Assembly (NCBI RefSeq): GCF_003259375.1
Contig: NZ_QLLN01000002.1
Location: 558,001-622,000 of the forward strand
Direction of reading: 5' to 3'
Origin: Arenibacter echinorum
GTDB lineage: Bacteria; Bacteroidota; Bacteroidia; Flavobacteriales; Flavobacteriaceae
DNA: 64,000 nucleotides
Part shown: positions 30,429 through 39,587 of the stretch, piece by piece
Layout: each line of letters begins with the position of its first letter
Position numbering within the stretch: the first letter of the stretch is position 1
The notes under the pieces: generated by a model
The model's input: only the letters and a program-made list of their open reading frames with translations
What the model was told of the DNA's origin: nothing
Databases searched by the model: none
Program-made: the position numbers and the translations under genes

Positions 30429-31127
30429 ATGCTGGAACATTGTAAAATAGATAGTACCGCAATTCTGATATTTGCCAATTCCTCTAAGGAAGAATTGAAA
30501 TATAAGACAATACCCAAGGGCAGCATTTTGTTTGATGGGTTAACGGAACATGCCTTGAATACAGCAAGGAAAACGGGTCTTCCTTATTTTCTTATATCGG
30601 AAAAAGAACAAAATGGAAATTCCTTTGGAGAAAGGTTTGTCAATGCCATTAGTTCCATTTTTGCAATGGACTTTGATAATGTGATCACCATAGGCAATGA
30701 TACACCGCAATTAAAAGCCTCCGATCTCGGCAAAGCTTCTAGACTAATAGGTGCAACTAAATTTGTCTTGGGTCCTTCCAAGGATGGCGGATTTTATTTG
30801 ATGGGACTTCACAAATCCCAGTTTGATGCTAGTGCTTTTAGTGAATTACCTTGGAAAACAAATACACTTACCACTAAAATAGCGGCACTAATCGCCGCCT
30901 CCAACATAGATGTAATTCAACTTCGAGTCTTGTTGGACTTGGATACCAATGCAGATTTAAAGAGGATTCTAAAAGGATTAAAATATAGTACAGGAAAGAT
31001 CTTTCAAATAATACTTTCTTTGGTTGCACATATCAGAAGAATTATTGTTCAGGGCTATATCTCATTAAGTTTAAAATTTATCGGCACTTATTTTAATAAG
31101 GGCTCCCCTTTCCACATCATCAACTAG
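30429..31127 (+). CDS. DUF2064 (TIGR04282-type) nucleotidyltransferase-like glycosyltransferase
   Basis: 232 aa. Features of the family are AILIFANSSKEE at the start, GNSFGERFVNAI near residue 60, VITIGNDTPQLKASDL near 80-95, and FVLGPSKDGGFYLMGL near 110-125, which form a GT-A/nucleotidyltransferase-like fold. The C-terminal 45 residues (from about 185) form a hydrophobic/basic extension. DUF2064 proteins (also labelled TIGR04282 glycosyltransferases) recur in arsenosugar clusters, and the AhpD-like and arsS genes downstream fit that. The exact donor and acceptor are not known from sequence. Confidence 0.75.
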   Translation: MLEHCKIDSTAILIFANSSKEELKYKTIPKGSILFDGLTEHALNTARKTGLPYFLISEKEQNGNSFGERFVNAISSIFAMDFDNVITIGNDTPQLKASDLGKASRLIGATKFVLGPSKDGGFYLMGLHKSQFDASAFSELPWKTNTLTTKIAALIAASNIDVIQLRVLLDLDTNADLKRILKGLKYSTGKIFQIILSLVAHIRRIIVQGYISLSLKFIGTYFNKGSPFHIIN

Positions 31128-31206
31128 TACTGGTTACGGAAATCAATTTCCATAACGCACTTCGCCCATATCCTGGAAAACTTTAGTAACTGGACAACAC
31201 CCCGGT

Positions 31207-31230
31207 GTAGGGGTTCGCTGCCCTACTTTT
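31207..31230 (+). terminator. Weak terminator-like hairpin after the DUF2064 gene
   Basis: GTAGGG / CCCTAC with an 8-nt loop is followed by four T, about 80 bp after the stop. The stem is short and the T-run weak, so it may only attenuate transcription. Confidence 0.35.
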
Positions 31231-31324
31231 AGGTTTCACTATTATGTTGTGGGAATAAAACAAACTATTAATAGCGGAAACCAACACAATTTAGGTTTTC
31301 CATAATAACTATATAAAATATATC

Positions 31325-31660
31325 ATGGCAGATTCTTATTATGACCCGGCAGATTTACGGAAGTTTGGAAAAATTACGGAATGGAGCGAGGAACTGGGAA
31401 ACAAGTTTTTCGATTACTACGGAAAAGTATTTGAGGAAGGAGCCCTCAGCGCAAGGGAAAAATCCCTGATTGCTTTGGCAGTGGCCCATGTGGTCAAGTG
31501 TCCCTATTGCATTGATGCCTATACCAAAGACGGTTTGCAAAAAGGAATAACCAAGGAAGAGATGATGGAAGCCGTACATGCAGGTGCGGCTATTGAAAGC
31601 GGTGCTACTTTAGTGCATGGGGTTCAAATGATGAATAAGTACAATAAGCTATCCATGTAA
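31325..31660 (+). CDS. Arsenosugar-associated peroxidase-like (AhpD/CMD-fold) protein
   Basis: 111 aa, a complete single carboxymuconolactone-decarboxylase/AhpD-like domain. The redox motif is CPYC (Cys59, Cys62) in VAHVVKCPYCIDAYTKDG, followed by GITKEEMMEAVHAGAAIESGATLVHG. This matches the family annotated as arsenosugar biosynthesis-associated peroxidase-like protein. It is immediately upstream of arsS (130 bp), which supports a shared pathway; its reaction is not established. Confidence 0.85.
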   Translation: MADSYYDPADLRKFGKITEWSEELGNKFFDYYGKVFEEGALSAREKSLIALAVAHVVKCPYCIDAYTKDGLQKGITKEEMMEAVHAGAAIESGATLVHGVQMMNKYNKLSM

Positions 31661-31790
31661 AATAAGTGGCATTGCATATAATCTATTAAGTTAGGTTCTA
31701 GCGAGAATTTTACAGGATTTTGGGTGGAAATGCTACAACTTTTGTAATCTTTTACAGCTTTGACCTACTAACAATTGTATACTCAAAAGA

Positions 31791-32846
31791 ATGGCAACTA
31801 AATCCTTAAAGGCAAGGCATAACGCACTTGTCACAGATAATAAACAATTGGAAATCCTTGAAGGCGGTATTTTCGAAAATGGGGAATTGCCCTATTTTAA
31901 GGATAAAATCGCCCAAATAGGGCAGTTTCCGTTGCGCCCAAAAAAATTGGAAATTCTACAGATCAATGTAGGGTATATGTGTAATCAGGTTTGCGAACAC
32001 TGCCATGTAGATGCAGGTCCTGATCGAAAGGAAATAATGACCAGGGAAACCATGGAGCAATGTTTGGAGGTTATTCGCAATACCGCTGCCCATACTTTGG
32101 ATCTAACAGGAGGTGCCCCTGAGATGAATCCCAATTTTAGGTGGTTTGTGGAAGAGGCTGCCAAAGCAGGGGTACAGGATTTCATAGTGCGTTCCAACCT
32201 TACTATTATAAGGGCCAATAAGAAATATTATGATCTCCCGGAGTTTTTTAAAAAGTACAATATCCATGTTATTTCGTCCATGCCTCATTACACTCGTGGA
32301 AAAACGGACAAACAGCGGGGAGAGGGAGTGTTCGACAAGTCGATCAAGGCGCTTCAGGAATTGAATGCCGTTGGATATGGTATGCCGGATAGTTCGTTGA
32401 GATTGGATCTGGTCTATAATCCGTCAGGCGCTTTTTTGCCAGGGGACCAATCGGCTTTGGAGCGCGACTTTAAAAAGGCGCTCAAGGAAGATTTTGAGAT
32501 TAATTTTCACAACCTTTTTTCCATTACAAATCTACCTATAGCCCGTTTTTTGGATTATTTAATCGCCTCTGGGAATTATGAAGATTATATGTATTCCCTA
32601 GTAGAGTCATATAACCCTTCTGCCGTGGAAAATGTTATGTGTACCAATACTATTTCGGTGAGTTGGGATGGATGGTTGTACGATTGTGACTTTAATCAGA
32701 TGCTAGGTCTTAAAGTGGCCAGCAAAATAAAACACATTAAGGACTATAATGAAGATATTCTTACAGATAGGAACATTATAGTATCGCAACACTGTTTTGG
32801 TTGTACGGCAGGAGCGGGGAGTAGTTGTCAGGGCTCCGTTACCTAA
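31791..32846 (+). CDS. arsS: Arsenosugar biosynthesis radical SAM protein ArsS
   Basis: 351 aa. The radical SAM cluster motif is CNQVCEHC (Cys64, Cys68, Cys71; CxxxCxxC) in INVGYMCNQVCEHCHVDAGP. LDLTGGAPEMNP is a SAM-binding region. A cysteine-rich C-terminus (CDFNQML near residue 300; CFGCTAGAGSSCQG at the end) suggests an extra Fe-S site, as expected for the ArsS family. ArsS adds a 5'-deoxyadenosyl group to dimethylarsenite on the route to arsenosugars. The methyltransferase ArsM that would supply the substrate is not in this window. Confidence 0.92.
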   Translation: MATKSLKARHNALVTDNKQLEILEGGIFENGELPYFKDKIAQIGQFPLRPKKLEILQINVGYMCNQVCEHCHVDAGPDRKEIMTRETMEQCLEVIRNTAAHTLDLTGGAPEMNPNFRWFVEEAAKAGVQDFIVRSNLTIIRANKKYYDLPEFFKKYNIHVISSMPHYTRGKTDKQRGEGVFDKSIKALQELNAVGYGMPDSSLRLDLVYNPSGAFLPGDQSALERDFKKALKEDFEINFHNLFSITNLPIARFLDYLIASGNYEDYMYSLVESYNPSAVENVMCTNTISVSWDGWLYDCDFNQMLGLKVASKIKHIKDYNEDILTDRNIIVSQHCFGCTAGAGSSCQGSVT

Positions 32847-33018
32847 TATCCTTTTCATAGTTATACCAAAAAGGCACTTTGGAATTCGTAAGGGAATGGA
32901 CCAATCGGTTTGTGCGGGGTAGTATTGTAGATTGAATTTGCTTTTTTTGTGTATTTTATCGAATTAAAGTTATTTTTAGCTTTTTTTTTAAATAAAAGGC
33001 CATAATTGGAGTTAGGGT

Positions 33019-33038
33019 AACAGACTGAAAAGTCTGTT
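33019..33038. promoter_or_regulatory. Palindromic operator candidate for the TetR regulator
   Basis: AACAGACT-GAAA-AGTCTGTT is a perfect inverted repeat with 8-bp arms, extended by GGGTA/TACCC with one bulge. It is centred 28 bp before the TetR start codon, the usual place for an autoregulatory TetR operator. Confidence 0.7.
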
Positions 33039-33056
33039 TACCCAAAACCAAATCTT

Positions 33057-33671
33057 ATGGAAAAACAATTGAAACGCATGGCTACCATGCAGCGGATACA
33101 AACCACCGGCTTAGAGGTTTTTTACCAAAAGGGCTATTTTAATACAAGTATAGATGATATTTTAAAGGAACTCTCCCTTTCCAAAGGGGCCTTTTATTAT
33201 CATTTTCAATCCAAGGAAGAGTATTTTATAAGTATTGTCCAGAACCTGCTTTTTAGAAAGGTCTACAGTACTTTAATTGAACCCATTGAAGGTCAGGAAG
33301 ACCCTTTAAACAAGATTGTTGTCTGTTTTGATAGTGCCTTGGAAACTGCAGAGCATAACTTTCTGGATTACGGATTCGTTTTGAGTAATTTCATTACCGA
33401 ATTTAACGGGAAGAACCCGGACATAATGAACTACCTTCAGGACATTTTGAAGGTGTGGGAAGTTAATTTGGTAACGGCCCTTCAAAAAGGAAAATCGGAT
33501 GGATATGTCAACAGGCATGTAGATAGTGAGGCAGTAGCCACATATTTAATATCATCCTATATTGGCATACGTACTTTAATGGTCGAAGGCAATAGTAAAA
33601 TGCTGCGATATAAATATATTCAACAGCTTCGCCAATACTTCAGATTAATAGAGCACAAAGAGCCTGCATAG
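33057..33671 (+). CDS. TetR/AcrR-family transcriptional regulator
   Basis: 204 aa. The N-terminal helix-turn-helix covers about residues 12-57, with the family pattern GLEVFYQKGYFNTSIDDILKE...SKGAFYYHFQSKEEYF. The all-helical C-terminal part, about residues 65-200, is the ligand-sensing/dimer domain. By family it is a repressor released by a small molecule. The neighbours (arsS upstream, GT9 convergent downstream) do not reveal the ligand. The palindrome just upstream suggests it represses its own gene. Confidence 0.92.
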   Translation: MEKQLKRMATMQRIQTTGLEVFYQKGYFNTSIDDILKELSLSKGAFYYHFQSKEEYFISIVQNLLFRKVYSTLIEPIEGQEDPLNKIVVCFDSALETAEHNFLDYGFVLSNFITEFNGKNPDIMNYLQDILKVWEVNLVTALQKGKSDGYVNRHVDSEAVATYLISSYIGIRTLMVEGNSKMLRYKYIQQLRQYFRLIEHKEPA

Positions 33672-33913
33672 TTTGTTTTTTCAGAAGCGACTATAACCCG
33701 CTGCGCAAAGTCTAACGAATTGGAGATCTTCAGTTTTACAAAGCGATTAAAATAATGGTGAAGTTTAAGCTTAACATGATCAACCTCCCATTATCTGTTT
33801 ATTTATTTATCACATTGAAAAGCCTTTAGTGCGACTTCTTGCCGCTCATGTTTCACTCTGTAGAAGTGACTAAGCCAGTCAACTGAGCTGCGGAAATTCC
33901 ACGCTCCGCAAAA

Positions 33914-35053
33914 TCATCCGACAAACGACGGTAATATTTTACTGTTTATGATTTCCTCAATTTTAAGAATAACATCCTCAGGAGCAATGGTGCGCATGGC
34001 GTTTTCATATCCGGGAGGGTATTTGTTTCCATATACCGAAGTTGGGATCAAAGGAAATTGCTCCCTATCCGCCAACAATGCATTTTGGGGATCTTGTTTA
34101 AATGGATAGAATCCCGCATAGGGATGTGTAACACCCCACAAAGTTAGGGTAGGGATTCCAAATAATGCTGCCAAATGGGCATTGCCACTATCCATGGCCA
34201 ACATCAGATTTAACTGAGAGATTAAAGCCAATTCTTCCTGGAAAGTCAATTTACCCACCAGATTGATACTGTTTAGATATTTATCGGCCCATTTATCCAA
34301 TAGGTATCTTTCCTCTTGCCCACCACCCAAAAGCAAAATTTTGTAACCATTGGTTTCATTAAGTGAATGAACTACCTTTTCCATCAAATCCAAAGGATAC
34401 ATTTTACCATCAAAGGCTGCAAAAGGAGCAATGCCTATCCATTTTTGTTCTTTGCCCTTCACAAATTCCATTGTGGAAGGGCCAATGGACCTTTTAGGCA
34501 GTGGATTTGCTTTTTCCATATCTATTGGCATGCCAAGTTTTCCAAAAACATCCGCATAGCGTTGGTGGGTAGTTTTCAAAGGTTCAAAAACTTTATGGGT
34601 AAGGGAGGTCAAAGCCTTCTTTCCTGCCCTGCCTTTATCTACTTGGATAAACGGAATGGATCCCAGCCTAAAATATTGCTTAAGAATATTGCTGCGCAGC
34701 ACATTGTGCAGATCGGCAACCATATCCAAATTTAGACTTTTAAGTTCCTTATAAAGCTTCCAAAGACCAAAAATACCCTTGTGTTTGCCCTTTACGTCCG
34801 CTTCATAAACGGTTACATTTTTGAGTTCAGAAAAAAGAGGGCTAAAAAACGTTCTAGTCAGTACAGTAACTTTAATGTGGGGATATTGCTCCAATAAGGC
34901 CGATACAACAGGAACGGTCATGGCTACGTCACCCATGGCGGATAATCGAATTACCAGTATATGTATTCCTTCCCCAGCCGATGAGTCGGGTTTTTCCGTG
35001 CCAATTCTAGAAGTCGCAGTAGAGGTAACAGGAATTTTGGGCGCTCTTTCCAT
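33914..35053 (-). CDS. Glycosyltransferase family 9 (heptosyltransferase-like)
   Basis: 379 aa. After an unusual N-terminal extension of about 28 residues rich in Ser/Thr/Pro, the GT9 domain begins ILVIRLSAMGDVAMTVPVVSAL. The middle region has ADLHNVLRS, and the C-terminal part carries LLGGGQEE and the LMLAMDSGNAHLAALFGIPTLTLWG signature (residues about 290-320). GT9 enzymes add heptose or related sugars to LPS core. No closer in-frame ATG exists, so the extension may be real or the true start non-ATG. It lies 45 bp downstream of the DUF4254 gene in the same operon. Confidence 0.88.
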   Translation of the reverse strand: MERAPKIPVTSTATSRIGTEKPDSSAGEGIHILVIRLSAMGDVAMTVPVVSALLEQYPHIKVTVLTRTFFSPLFSELKNVTVYEADVKGKHKGIFGLWKLYKELKSLNLDMVADLHNVLRSNILKQYFRLGSIPFIQVDKGRAGKKALTSLTHKVFEPLKTTHQRYADVFGKLGMPIDMEKANPLPKRSIGPSTMEFVKGKEQKWIGIAPFAAFDGKMYPLDLMEKVVHSLNETNGYKILLLGGGQEERYLLDKWADKYLNSINLVGKLTFQEELALISQLNLMLAMDSGNAHLAALFGIPTLTLWGVTHPYAGFYPFKQDPQNALLADREQFPLIPTSVYGNKYPPGYENAMRTIAPEDVILKIEEIINSKILPSFVG

Positions 35054-35098
35054 TTATATATCGATGATCCCGTATAAAAGTGACGGTAAGTTTTGGCG

Positions 35099-35701
35099 TT
35101 AGGGGGTTTTGCGGAGAACTGGGTTTAGTTCATTATCATTGTACATTTTCATCTGTTTGTAGACTTTCATGTATTTTTTTCCAGATTCAATATCCTCTAA
35201 TAATTGATCTATAGCGGAACAGAGGTCCTTCTTTTGTTCCAAAAGGACATTAAGTTTATTTTGGCATTTTTGGATGTGTTCTTGGGAGGCGTCCGTTCTA
35301 TTAACCTCTTCCTGCATATGGTAAACTTTCAGGGCCAAAATGGAAAGTCGGTCTATGGCCCAAGCCGGACTTTCGGTATTTATAGTGGCATCCGTCCTTT
35401 TTTCTACCAATTGGTATTTATTTACAAAGTAACTATCAATAAATTCCACCAGGTCAGTCCTATCTTGATTACTGGCATCAATTTGTCGTTTTAATTTTAG
35501 CGCGGCCACAGGTTCAATATTGGGGTCACGTATAATGTCTTCATAATGCCATTGTACCGTATCTATCCAATTTTTGCGATATAGGAGATGGGATATATCG
35601 TCCTTTGGATAGGGGTTGTTAAACTCTTGGGATACGTCATCCTTTTGATGATATTTTTCGATGCTTTCTTCAAATATTCTATAGGCAAAATCGCTGAACA
35701 T
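35099..35701 (-). CDS. DUF4254 domain protein
   Basis: 200 aa, mostly alpha-helical with no membrane segment or signal peptide. The N-terminal PYPKDDISHLLYRKNWIDTVQWHYEDIIRDPNI and the LKRQIDASNQDRTDLVEFID region are the conserved core of DUF4254. Its function is unknown. It shares an operon with the GT9 gene, and this pairing is, as far as I recall, recurrent in Bacteroidota, so a role tied to LPS-core glycosylation is plausible but unproven. Confidence 0.82.
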   Translation of the reverse strand: MFSDFAYRIFEESIEKYHQKDDVSQEFNNPYPKDDISHLLYRKNWIDTVQWHYEDIIRDPNIEPVAALKLKRQIDASNQDRTDLVEFIDSYFVNKYQLVEKRTDATINTESPAWAIDRLSILALKVYHMQEEVNRTDASQEHIQKCQNKLNVLLEQKKDLCSAIDQLLEDIESGKKYMKVYKQMKMYNDNELNPVLRKTP

Positions 35702-35719
35702 AATGACAATATTTTAGGG

Positions 35720-35727
35720 CAAAGATA
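35720..35727 (-). promoter_or_regulatory. Bacteroidota -7 promoter element for DUF4254-GT9
   Basis: The minus strand reads TATCTTTG, a TAnnTTTG match, 18 bp before the DUF4254 start. Confidence 0.55.
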
Positions 35728-35873
35728 CCGTTTATTTAAAAAACGGATTTTATTTATTTAGGCGCTATTTTCTTGTTATTCCTTTTGCCTAGCTCTTTGT
35801 GTAAAGGCGGATGTTTTATTGAGTTCTAATTACAGATTGGCAAAAGACCACTGCCAAGTGCATCTTAACTAAT

Positions 35874-36812
35874 TTACTTCATTAGTGCATTGGTCAGAAA
35901 TACTATAAAGGGAACTATAACGGATGCCATTAATACAATTTCACGGACACTATCCTTTTTAATAGATTGGACATAAGTGGTTATAAAAACCACTGCGGGG
36001 AAAAAAGTAATTAAAATAGGGTGGGTATCCGGGGCGGATTTCAGAACTTTCACCAGCAATCCTATAAAAAAGAACAGGACTATGAGGCGCATTGTAACTA
36101 TTTTCCCAACTCCTACGCTGCCCAGTTTTAAAAAAGCCAAAAAACCACATAGCAAAACTATGGATATGTAAAAAAATAAAAGGGAACTATTGCTCCAATC
36201 ATAGAAATAAACTGAATTGAAATGAAAATCGAAAAAATAATGATCCTTTAAAAAATCCATATTGTTGCTCAATGCCAGAACTGCCAACATAATCAGAGCC
36301 ATAGCAATAATTGCAGCGAACGGGACCAACCAGTTTTTAATGTTTTTTGGTTCATAGAAGTATATGGCAACCATTACGACAACGAGATACAATATGGCCC
36401 AGTCATAAAATAGACTAGCTATCAATATCCAAAAAGTGGCATCAAAAATTTTTAATTTAATGTCCTTGAGACTACGGAAACTCAGGATTCTACGGATGGA
36501 GAGCAATAGGGAAAAACTACAGAGAATGGCATTGGGATCTATCAGTACTTCCGGAAAAAGTACAATTAATAGGGTATAAAATAGTATCGCCAAGGAATTA
36601 CCGCCAGTGATCTTATTTCTCAACACAATAAAATTGACCACAAAAATACTGAATGATAAGAACCCCAGAATCACTGTTTGTCCCAATAATTGTTCAGGTG
36701 AATACGATTTTTGGAATATGAAAAAATGGACAAACCAATAGAAAAAAAATAGGAATACCAGAAGTATTATATAATTTATTGGTTTTGTTCTTCCAAAAAT
36801 GCTTGAAATCAT
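35874..36812 (-). CDS. DUF6427 family integral membrane protein
   Basis: 312 aa. There are about nine hydrophobic helices: residues about 14-33, 43-65, 75-95, 95-112, 127-147, 165-185, 205-225, 235-258 and 265-310. The start matches what I recall for DUF6427 in Flavobacteriia (MISSIFGRTKPINYIIL). The EPKNIKNWLVPF loop near residue 153 is conserved-looking. Its function is unknown; the layout suits a transporter or polymer-handling inner-membrane protein. It is divergent from the DUF6341 gene with only 39 bp between. Confidence 0.8.
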   Translation of the reverse strand: MISSIFGRTKPINYIILLVFLFFFYWFVHFFIFQKSYSPEQLLGQTVILGFLSFSIFVVNFIVLRNKITGGNSLAILFYTLLIVLFPEVLIDPNAILCSFSLLLSIRRILSFRSLKDIKLKIFDATFWILIASLFYDWAILYLVVVMVAIYFYEPKNIKNWLVPFAAIIAMALIMLAVLALSNNMDFLKDHYFFDFHFNSVYFYDWSNSSLLFFYISIVLLCGFLAFLKLGSVGVGKIVTMRLIVLFFFIGLLVKVLKSAPDTHPILITFFPAVVFITTYVQSIKKDSVREIVLMASVIVPFIVFLTNALMK

Positions 36813-36824
36813 CCTAGGTTTTTA

Positions 36825-36832
36825 TATTTTTG
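36825..36832 (+). promoter_or_regulatory. Bacteroidota -7 promoter element for the DUF6341 gene
   Basis: TATTTTTG lies 19 bp before the ATG in the 39-bp divergent intergenic region. Confidence 0.55.
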
Positions 36833-36851
36833 CAAGGTAAATATAATTAAG

Positions 36852-37073
36852 ATGGATTCATTTTTTTACGGTATAGAGGATTTATTTGTAAATGTGCTTT
36901 TTGCACCATTCGACGCTTTGCGTGCTATGGAGAACTGGTGGGGAGCAAATACATTGAATTGGATTTTTATGCTGATTGGTGCTACGGCCTTCGTTTATTG
37001 GATGTTGCAGTTGAAAAAATACAATGATAGTGGTGAAGAGAATAAGGAAGTAAGCGCACACTCCTACCTATAA
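36852..37073 (+). CDS. Small DUF6341 family membrane protein
   Basis: 73 aa. The N-terminus is amphipathic (FYGIEDLFVNVLFAPFDALRAM). The conserved-looking NWWGANTLNWIFMLIG runs into one transmembrane helix (about residues 36-56), followed by a charged tail (KKYNDSGEENKE). I recognise this as the DUF6341 family of Flavobacteriia, sometimes mislabelled uracil phosphoribosyltransferase; it has no such domain. Function is unknown. It is paired divergently with DUF6427. Confidence 0.75.
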   Translation: MDSFFYGIEDLFVNVLFAPFDALRAMENWWGANTLNWIFMLIGATAFVYWMLQLKKYNDSGEENKEVSAHSYL

Positions 37074-37160
37074 ATATTTGTTGGATTGAGGTTAGGAACA
37101 AGGCTTCTTTTTGAAGGTATGCTTTTTCCTGAGCCAAACTTAAGGACAAACCGATCAATA

Positions 37161-37194
37161 AAAAAGGGGATAGCATTTGCTGTCCCCTTACTTA
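37161..37194 (-). terminator. Terminator after purD
   Basis: GGGGATAGCA / TGCTGTCCCC (one G-U pair) is a stem at 37166-37187. The A-run on the left (37161-37165) reads as a T-tract on the minus strand, so it mainly serves purD, with possible use by the convergent DUF6341 gene. Confidence 0.8.
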
Positions 37195-37231
37195 TTTTAC
37201 TAAACTTTAGTTTATTTTATGTAGTTGATGA

Positions 37232-38503
37232 TTAAAGATCGAATCCTAGATCTTTACGATAATACATCTTATCGAAGTGTAGTTTTTCCATGTTTTTATA
37301 AGATTTCTTTAGTGCTTCTTTGTAATCGGCACCATAGGCGGTAACCGCCAAAACCCTGCCCCCATTTGTCAAAACCCTGCCTTCTTTTAATTCTGTTCCG
37401 GCGTGGAATACATCAGCATCTTCTATATTCTCAAAACCTGTTATTTCCATTCCTTTGCCATAAGCTTCCGGATAACCCCCGGATACTGCCATTACTGTGG
37501 TAGCGGCACGTTCATCTATTTCCAGGTCTATGCTGTCCAAGCTTTGTTTTGCAACGGCTTCAAAAATTTCTACCAGATCATTTTTTATTCTTGGAATTAC
37601 TACCTCGGTTTCAGGATCGCCCATTCGCACGTTGTATTCAATTACTTTAGGTTCATCCCCTATTTTTATCAAACCAATGAACACAAATCCTTTATAAGGT
37701 AGATTATCTAATTTAAAGCCCTCTACGGTAGGTTTTACGATTCGCTCTAGTACTTTATCCATAAATACCTTATCTGCGAAAGGAACGGGGGAAATGGCTC
37801 CCATTCCACCTGTATTCAACCCGGTATCGCCTTCTCCAATTCTTTTATAATCTTTTGCCGTTGGTAGGACCTTAAACCCTTTTCCATCGGTAAGCACAAA
37901 ACAACTCAGTTCAATGCCATCCAAAAATTCTTCAATGACAACAGTAGTACTGGCATCCCCAAATTTTGAGTCAATCAACATGGTTTTCAGTTCATCCTTG
38001 GCTTCCTGTAGGTCGTTTAGAATCAAAACCCCTTTACCAGCAGCCAGTCCGTCCGCTTTCAATACATAGGGAGGTTTAAGGGTTTCCAAAAAAGTGTAGC
38101 CTTTTTCCAAGGTTTCAGCTGTGAAACTTTCATAGGCAGCGGTAGGGATATTATGCCGCATCATAAACTCTTTGGCAAACTGCTTGCTGCCTTCCAGGGT
38201 AGCCGCTGCTTTTTGTGGGCCAATGACAGGGATATTTTGTAAGTCGGTATCGTTGAGGAAAAAATCGTGTACCCCGTTCACCAGTGGATCCTCAGGGCCT
38301 ACAATTACCATTTCGATATCTTCTGAAAGCACACATTTTTTTATGGCCTCAAAATCGTTTACACCAATGGGTACATTTTTGGCTATGGCAGCGGTACCCG
38401 CATTACCGGGAGCTACAAAAAGATTTTTAAGTTTTGGACTTTGTTTTAGCTTCCAGGCTAAGGTATGTTCGCGCCCTCCGGCACCAAGGATCAAGATGTT
38501 CAT
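37232..38503 (-). CDS. purD: Phosphoribosylamine--glycine ligase (GARS)
   Basis: 423 aa, full length. It joins 5-phosphoribosylamine and glycine with ATP in step two of purine synthesis. The N-terminal domain begins MNILILGAGGREHTLAWKL. The ATP-grasp region includes KADGLAAGKGVLI (residues about 140-153) and EEFLDGIELS. The NTGGMGA.SP signature and EYNVRMGDPETEVV near residues 280-295 are all intact. It stands alone, with its own promoter-like element and terminator, between a small membrane protein and a nucleotide-sugar enzyme. Confidence 0.97.
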   Translation of the reverse strand: MNILILGAGGREHTLAWKLKQSPKLKNLFVAPGNAGTAAIAKNVPIGVNDFEAIKKCVLSEDIEMVIVGPEDPLVNGVHDFFLNDTDLQNIPVIGPQKAAATLEGSKQFAKEFMMRHNIPTAAYESFTAETLEKGYTFLETLKPPYVLKADGLAAGKGVLILNDLQEAKDELKTMLIDSKFGDASTTVVIEEFLDGIELSCFVLTDGKGFKVLPTAKDYKRIGEGDTGLNTGGMGAISPVPFADKVFMDKVLERIVKPTVEGFKLDNLPYKGFVFIGLIKIGDEPKVIEYNVRMGDPETEVVIPRIKNDLVEIFEAVAKQSLDSIDLEIDERAATTVMAVSGGYPEAYGKGMEITGFENIEDADVFHAGTELKEGRVLTNGGRVLAVTAYGADYKEALKKSYKNMEKLHFDKMYYRKDLGFDL

Positions 38504-38519
38504 TCTTAAAAAATTTCCC

Positions 38520-38527
38520 CAAAAATA
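38520..38527 (-). promoter_or_regulatory. Bacteroidota -7 promoter element for purD
   Basis: The minus strand reads TATTTTTG, a TAnnTTTG match, 16 bp before the purD ATG. Confidence 0.55.
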
Positions 38528-38550
38528 CGGTTTGAGGGGGAAATATCCAG

Positions 38551-39528
38551 TTATTTAGTCAAGAATTCCCGGTGTTCTTTTTTCTGTAGCTCTTCCGGGG
38601 ATAGGGACTTAAAATATTCGTAGACTTTCTTAAGACCCTCAGCCCTGTTTACTTTAGGCTCCCAACCCAATATTTCCTTAGCCCTCGTAATGTCTGGTTC
38701 ACGCTGCAAGGGATCATCTTGTGGCAAGGGTTTGTATATTATTTTTTGGTCCGTTCCAGTGAGTTTAATAATTTCCTCTGCAAACTCCTTGATTGTTGTT
38801 TCATGGGGATTACCAATATTTATGGGGTCGGTATAGTCGCTCATCAATAATCGGTAGATGCCCTCTACCTGATCGTCTATATAGCAAAAGGATCTTGTTT
38901 GGGAACCATCCCCAAAAACGGTAAGATCTTCTCCTCTAAGGGCTTGTCCCATAAAGGCAGGTACCACCCGGCCGTCGTTCAGTCGCATACGGGACCCATA
39001 GGTGTTGAAAATACGGACAATGCGGGTATCAACGCCGTGAAAACGATGGTAGGCCATTGTAATAGATTCCATAAACCTTTTGGCCTCATCATATACCCCC
39101 CGTGGCCCAATAGGGCTAACGTTTCCGTAATAGTCTTCACTTTGAGGGTGTACCAGTGGGTCACCGTATACCTCCGAAGTCGATGCTACTAATATCCTGG
39201 CTTTTTTTTCTTTGGCAAGGCCCAATAGGTTTAAGGTGCCAAGTGAACCAACCTTAAGGGTCTCAATGGGGATTTTTAAATAATCTATTGGACTTGCGGG
39301 TGATGCAAAATGAAGGATATAGTCGAGTTTACCAGGAATATGTACAAATTTGGATACATCGTGGTGTTGAAACTCAAATTGTTCCAAAGGAAAAAGATGT
39401 TCAATGTTCTTGAGGTCTCCGGTAATCAGGTTATCCATGGCAATAACGTAATAGCCTTCTTTTATAAAACGATCGCATAAATGCGATCCTAAAAATCCGG
39501 CTGCGCCGGTGATAAGCACTTTTTTCAT
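38551..39528 (-). CDS. UDP-glucuronate decarboxylase (UXS), NAD-dependent SDR epimerase family
   Basis: 325 aa. The NAD-binding motif is GAAGFLGSH (residues 8-16). The active-site Tyr146/Lys150 pair sits in [31 protein letters not shown] and [10 protein letters not shown] are characteristic of UXS, and [15 protein letters not shown] follows near residue 205. UXS converts UDP-glucuronate to UDP-xylose, so it may supply xylose or a derived sugar for the polysaccharide locus that begins next door with the sugar-phosphate transferase (59 bp apart, same strand). The product is inferred from family motifs, not tested. Confidence 0.9.
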   Translation of the reverse strand: MKKVLITGAAGFLGSHLCDRFIKEGYYVIAMDNLITGDLKNIEHLFPLEQFEFQHHDVSKFVHIPGKLDYILHFASPASPIDYLKIPIETLKVGSLGTLNLLGLAKEKKARILVASTSEVYGDPLVHPQSEDYYGNVSPIGPRGVYDEAKRFMESITMAYHRFHGVDTRIVRIFNTYGSRMRLNDGRVVPAFMGQALRGEDLTVFGDGSQTRSFCYIDDQVEGIYRLLMSDYTDPINIGNPHETTIKEFAEEIIKLTGTDQKIIYKPLPQDDPLQREPDITRAKEILGWEPKVNRAEGLKKVYEYFKSLSPEELQKKEHREFLTK

Positions 39529-39587
39529 TTGTCGTTTAAGTTAAGGCACTTAATATATATGGGCACCTTTTATGATGAAACTTTTTT

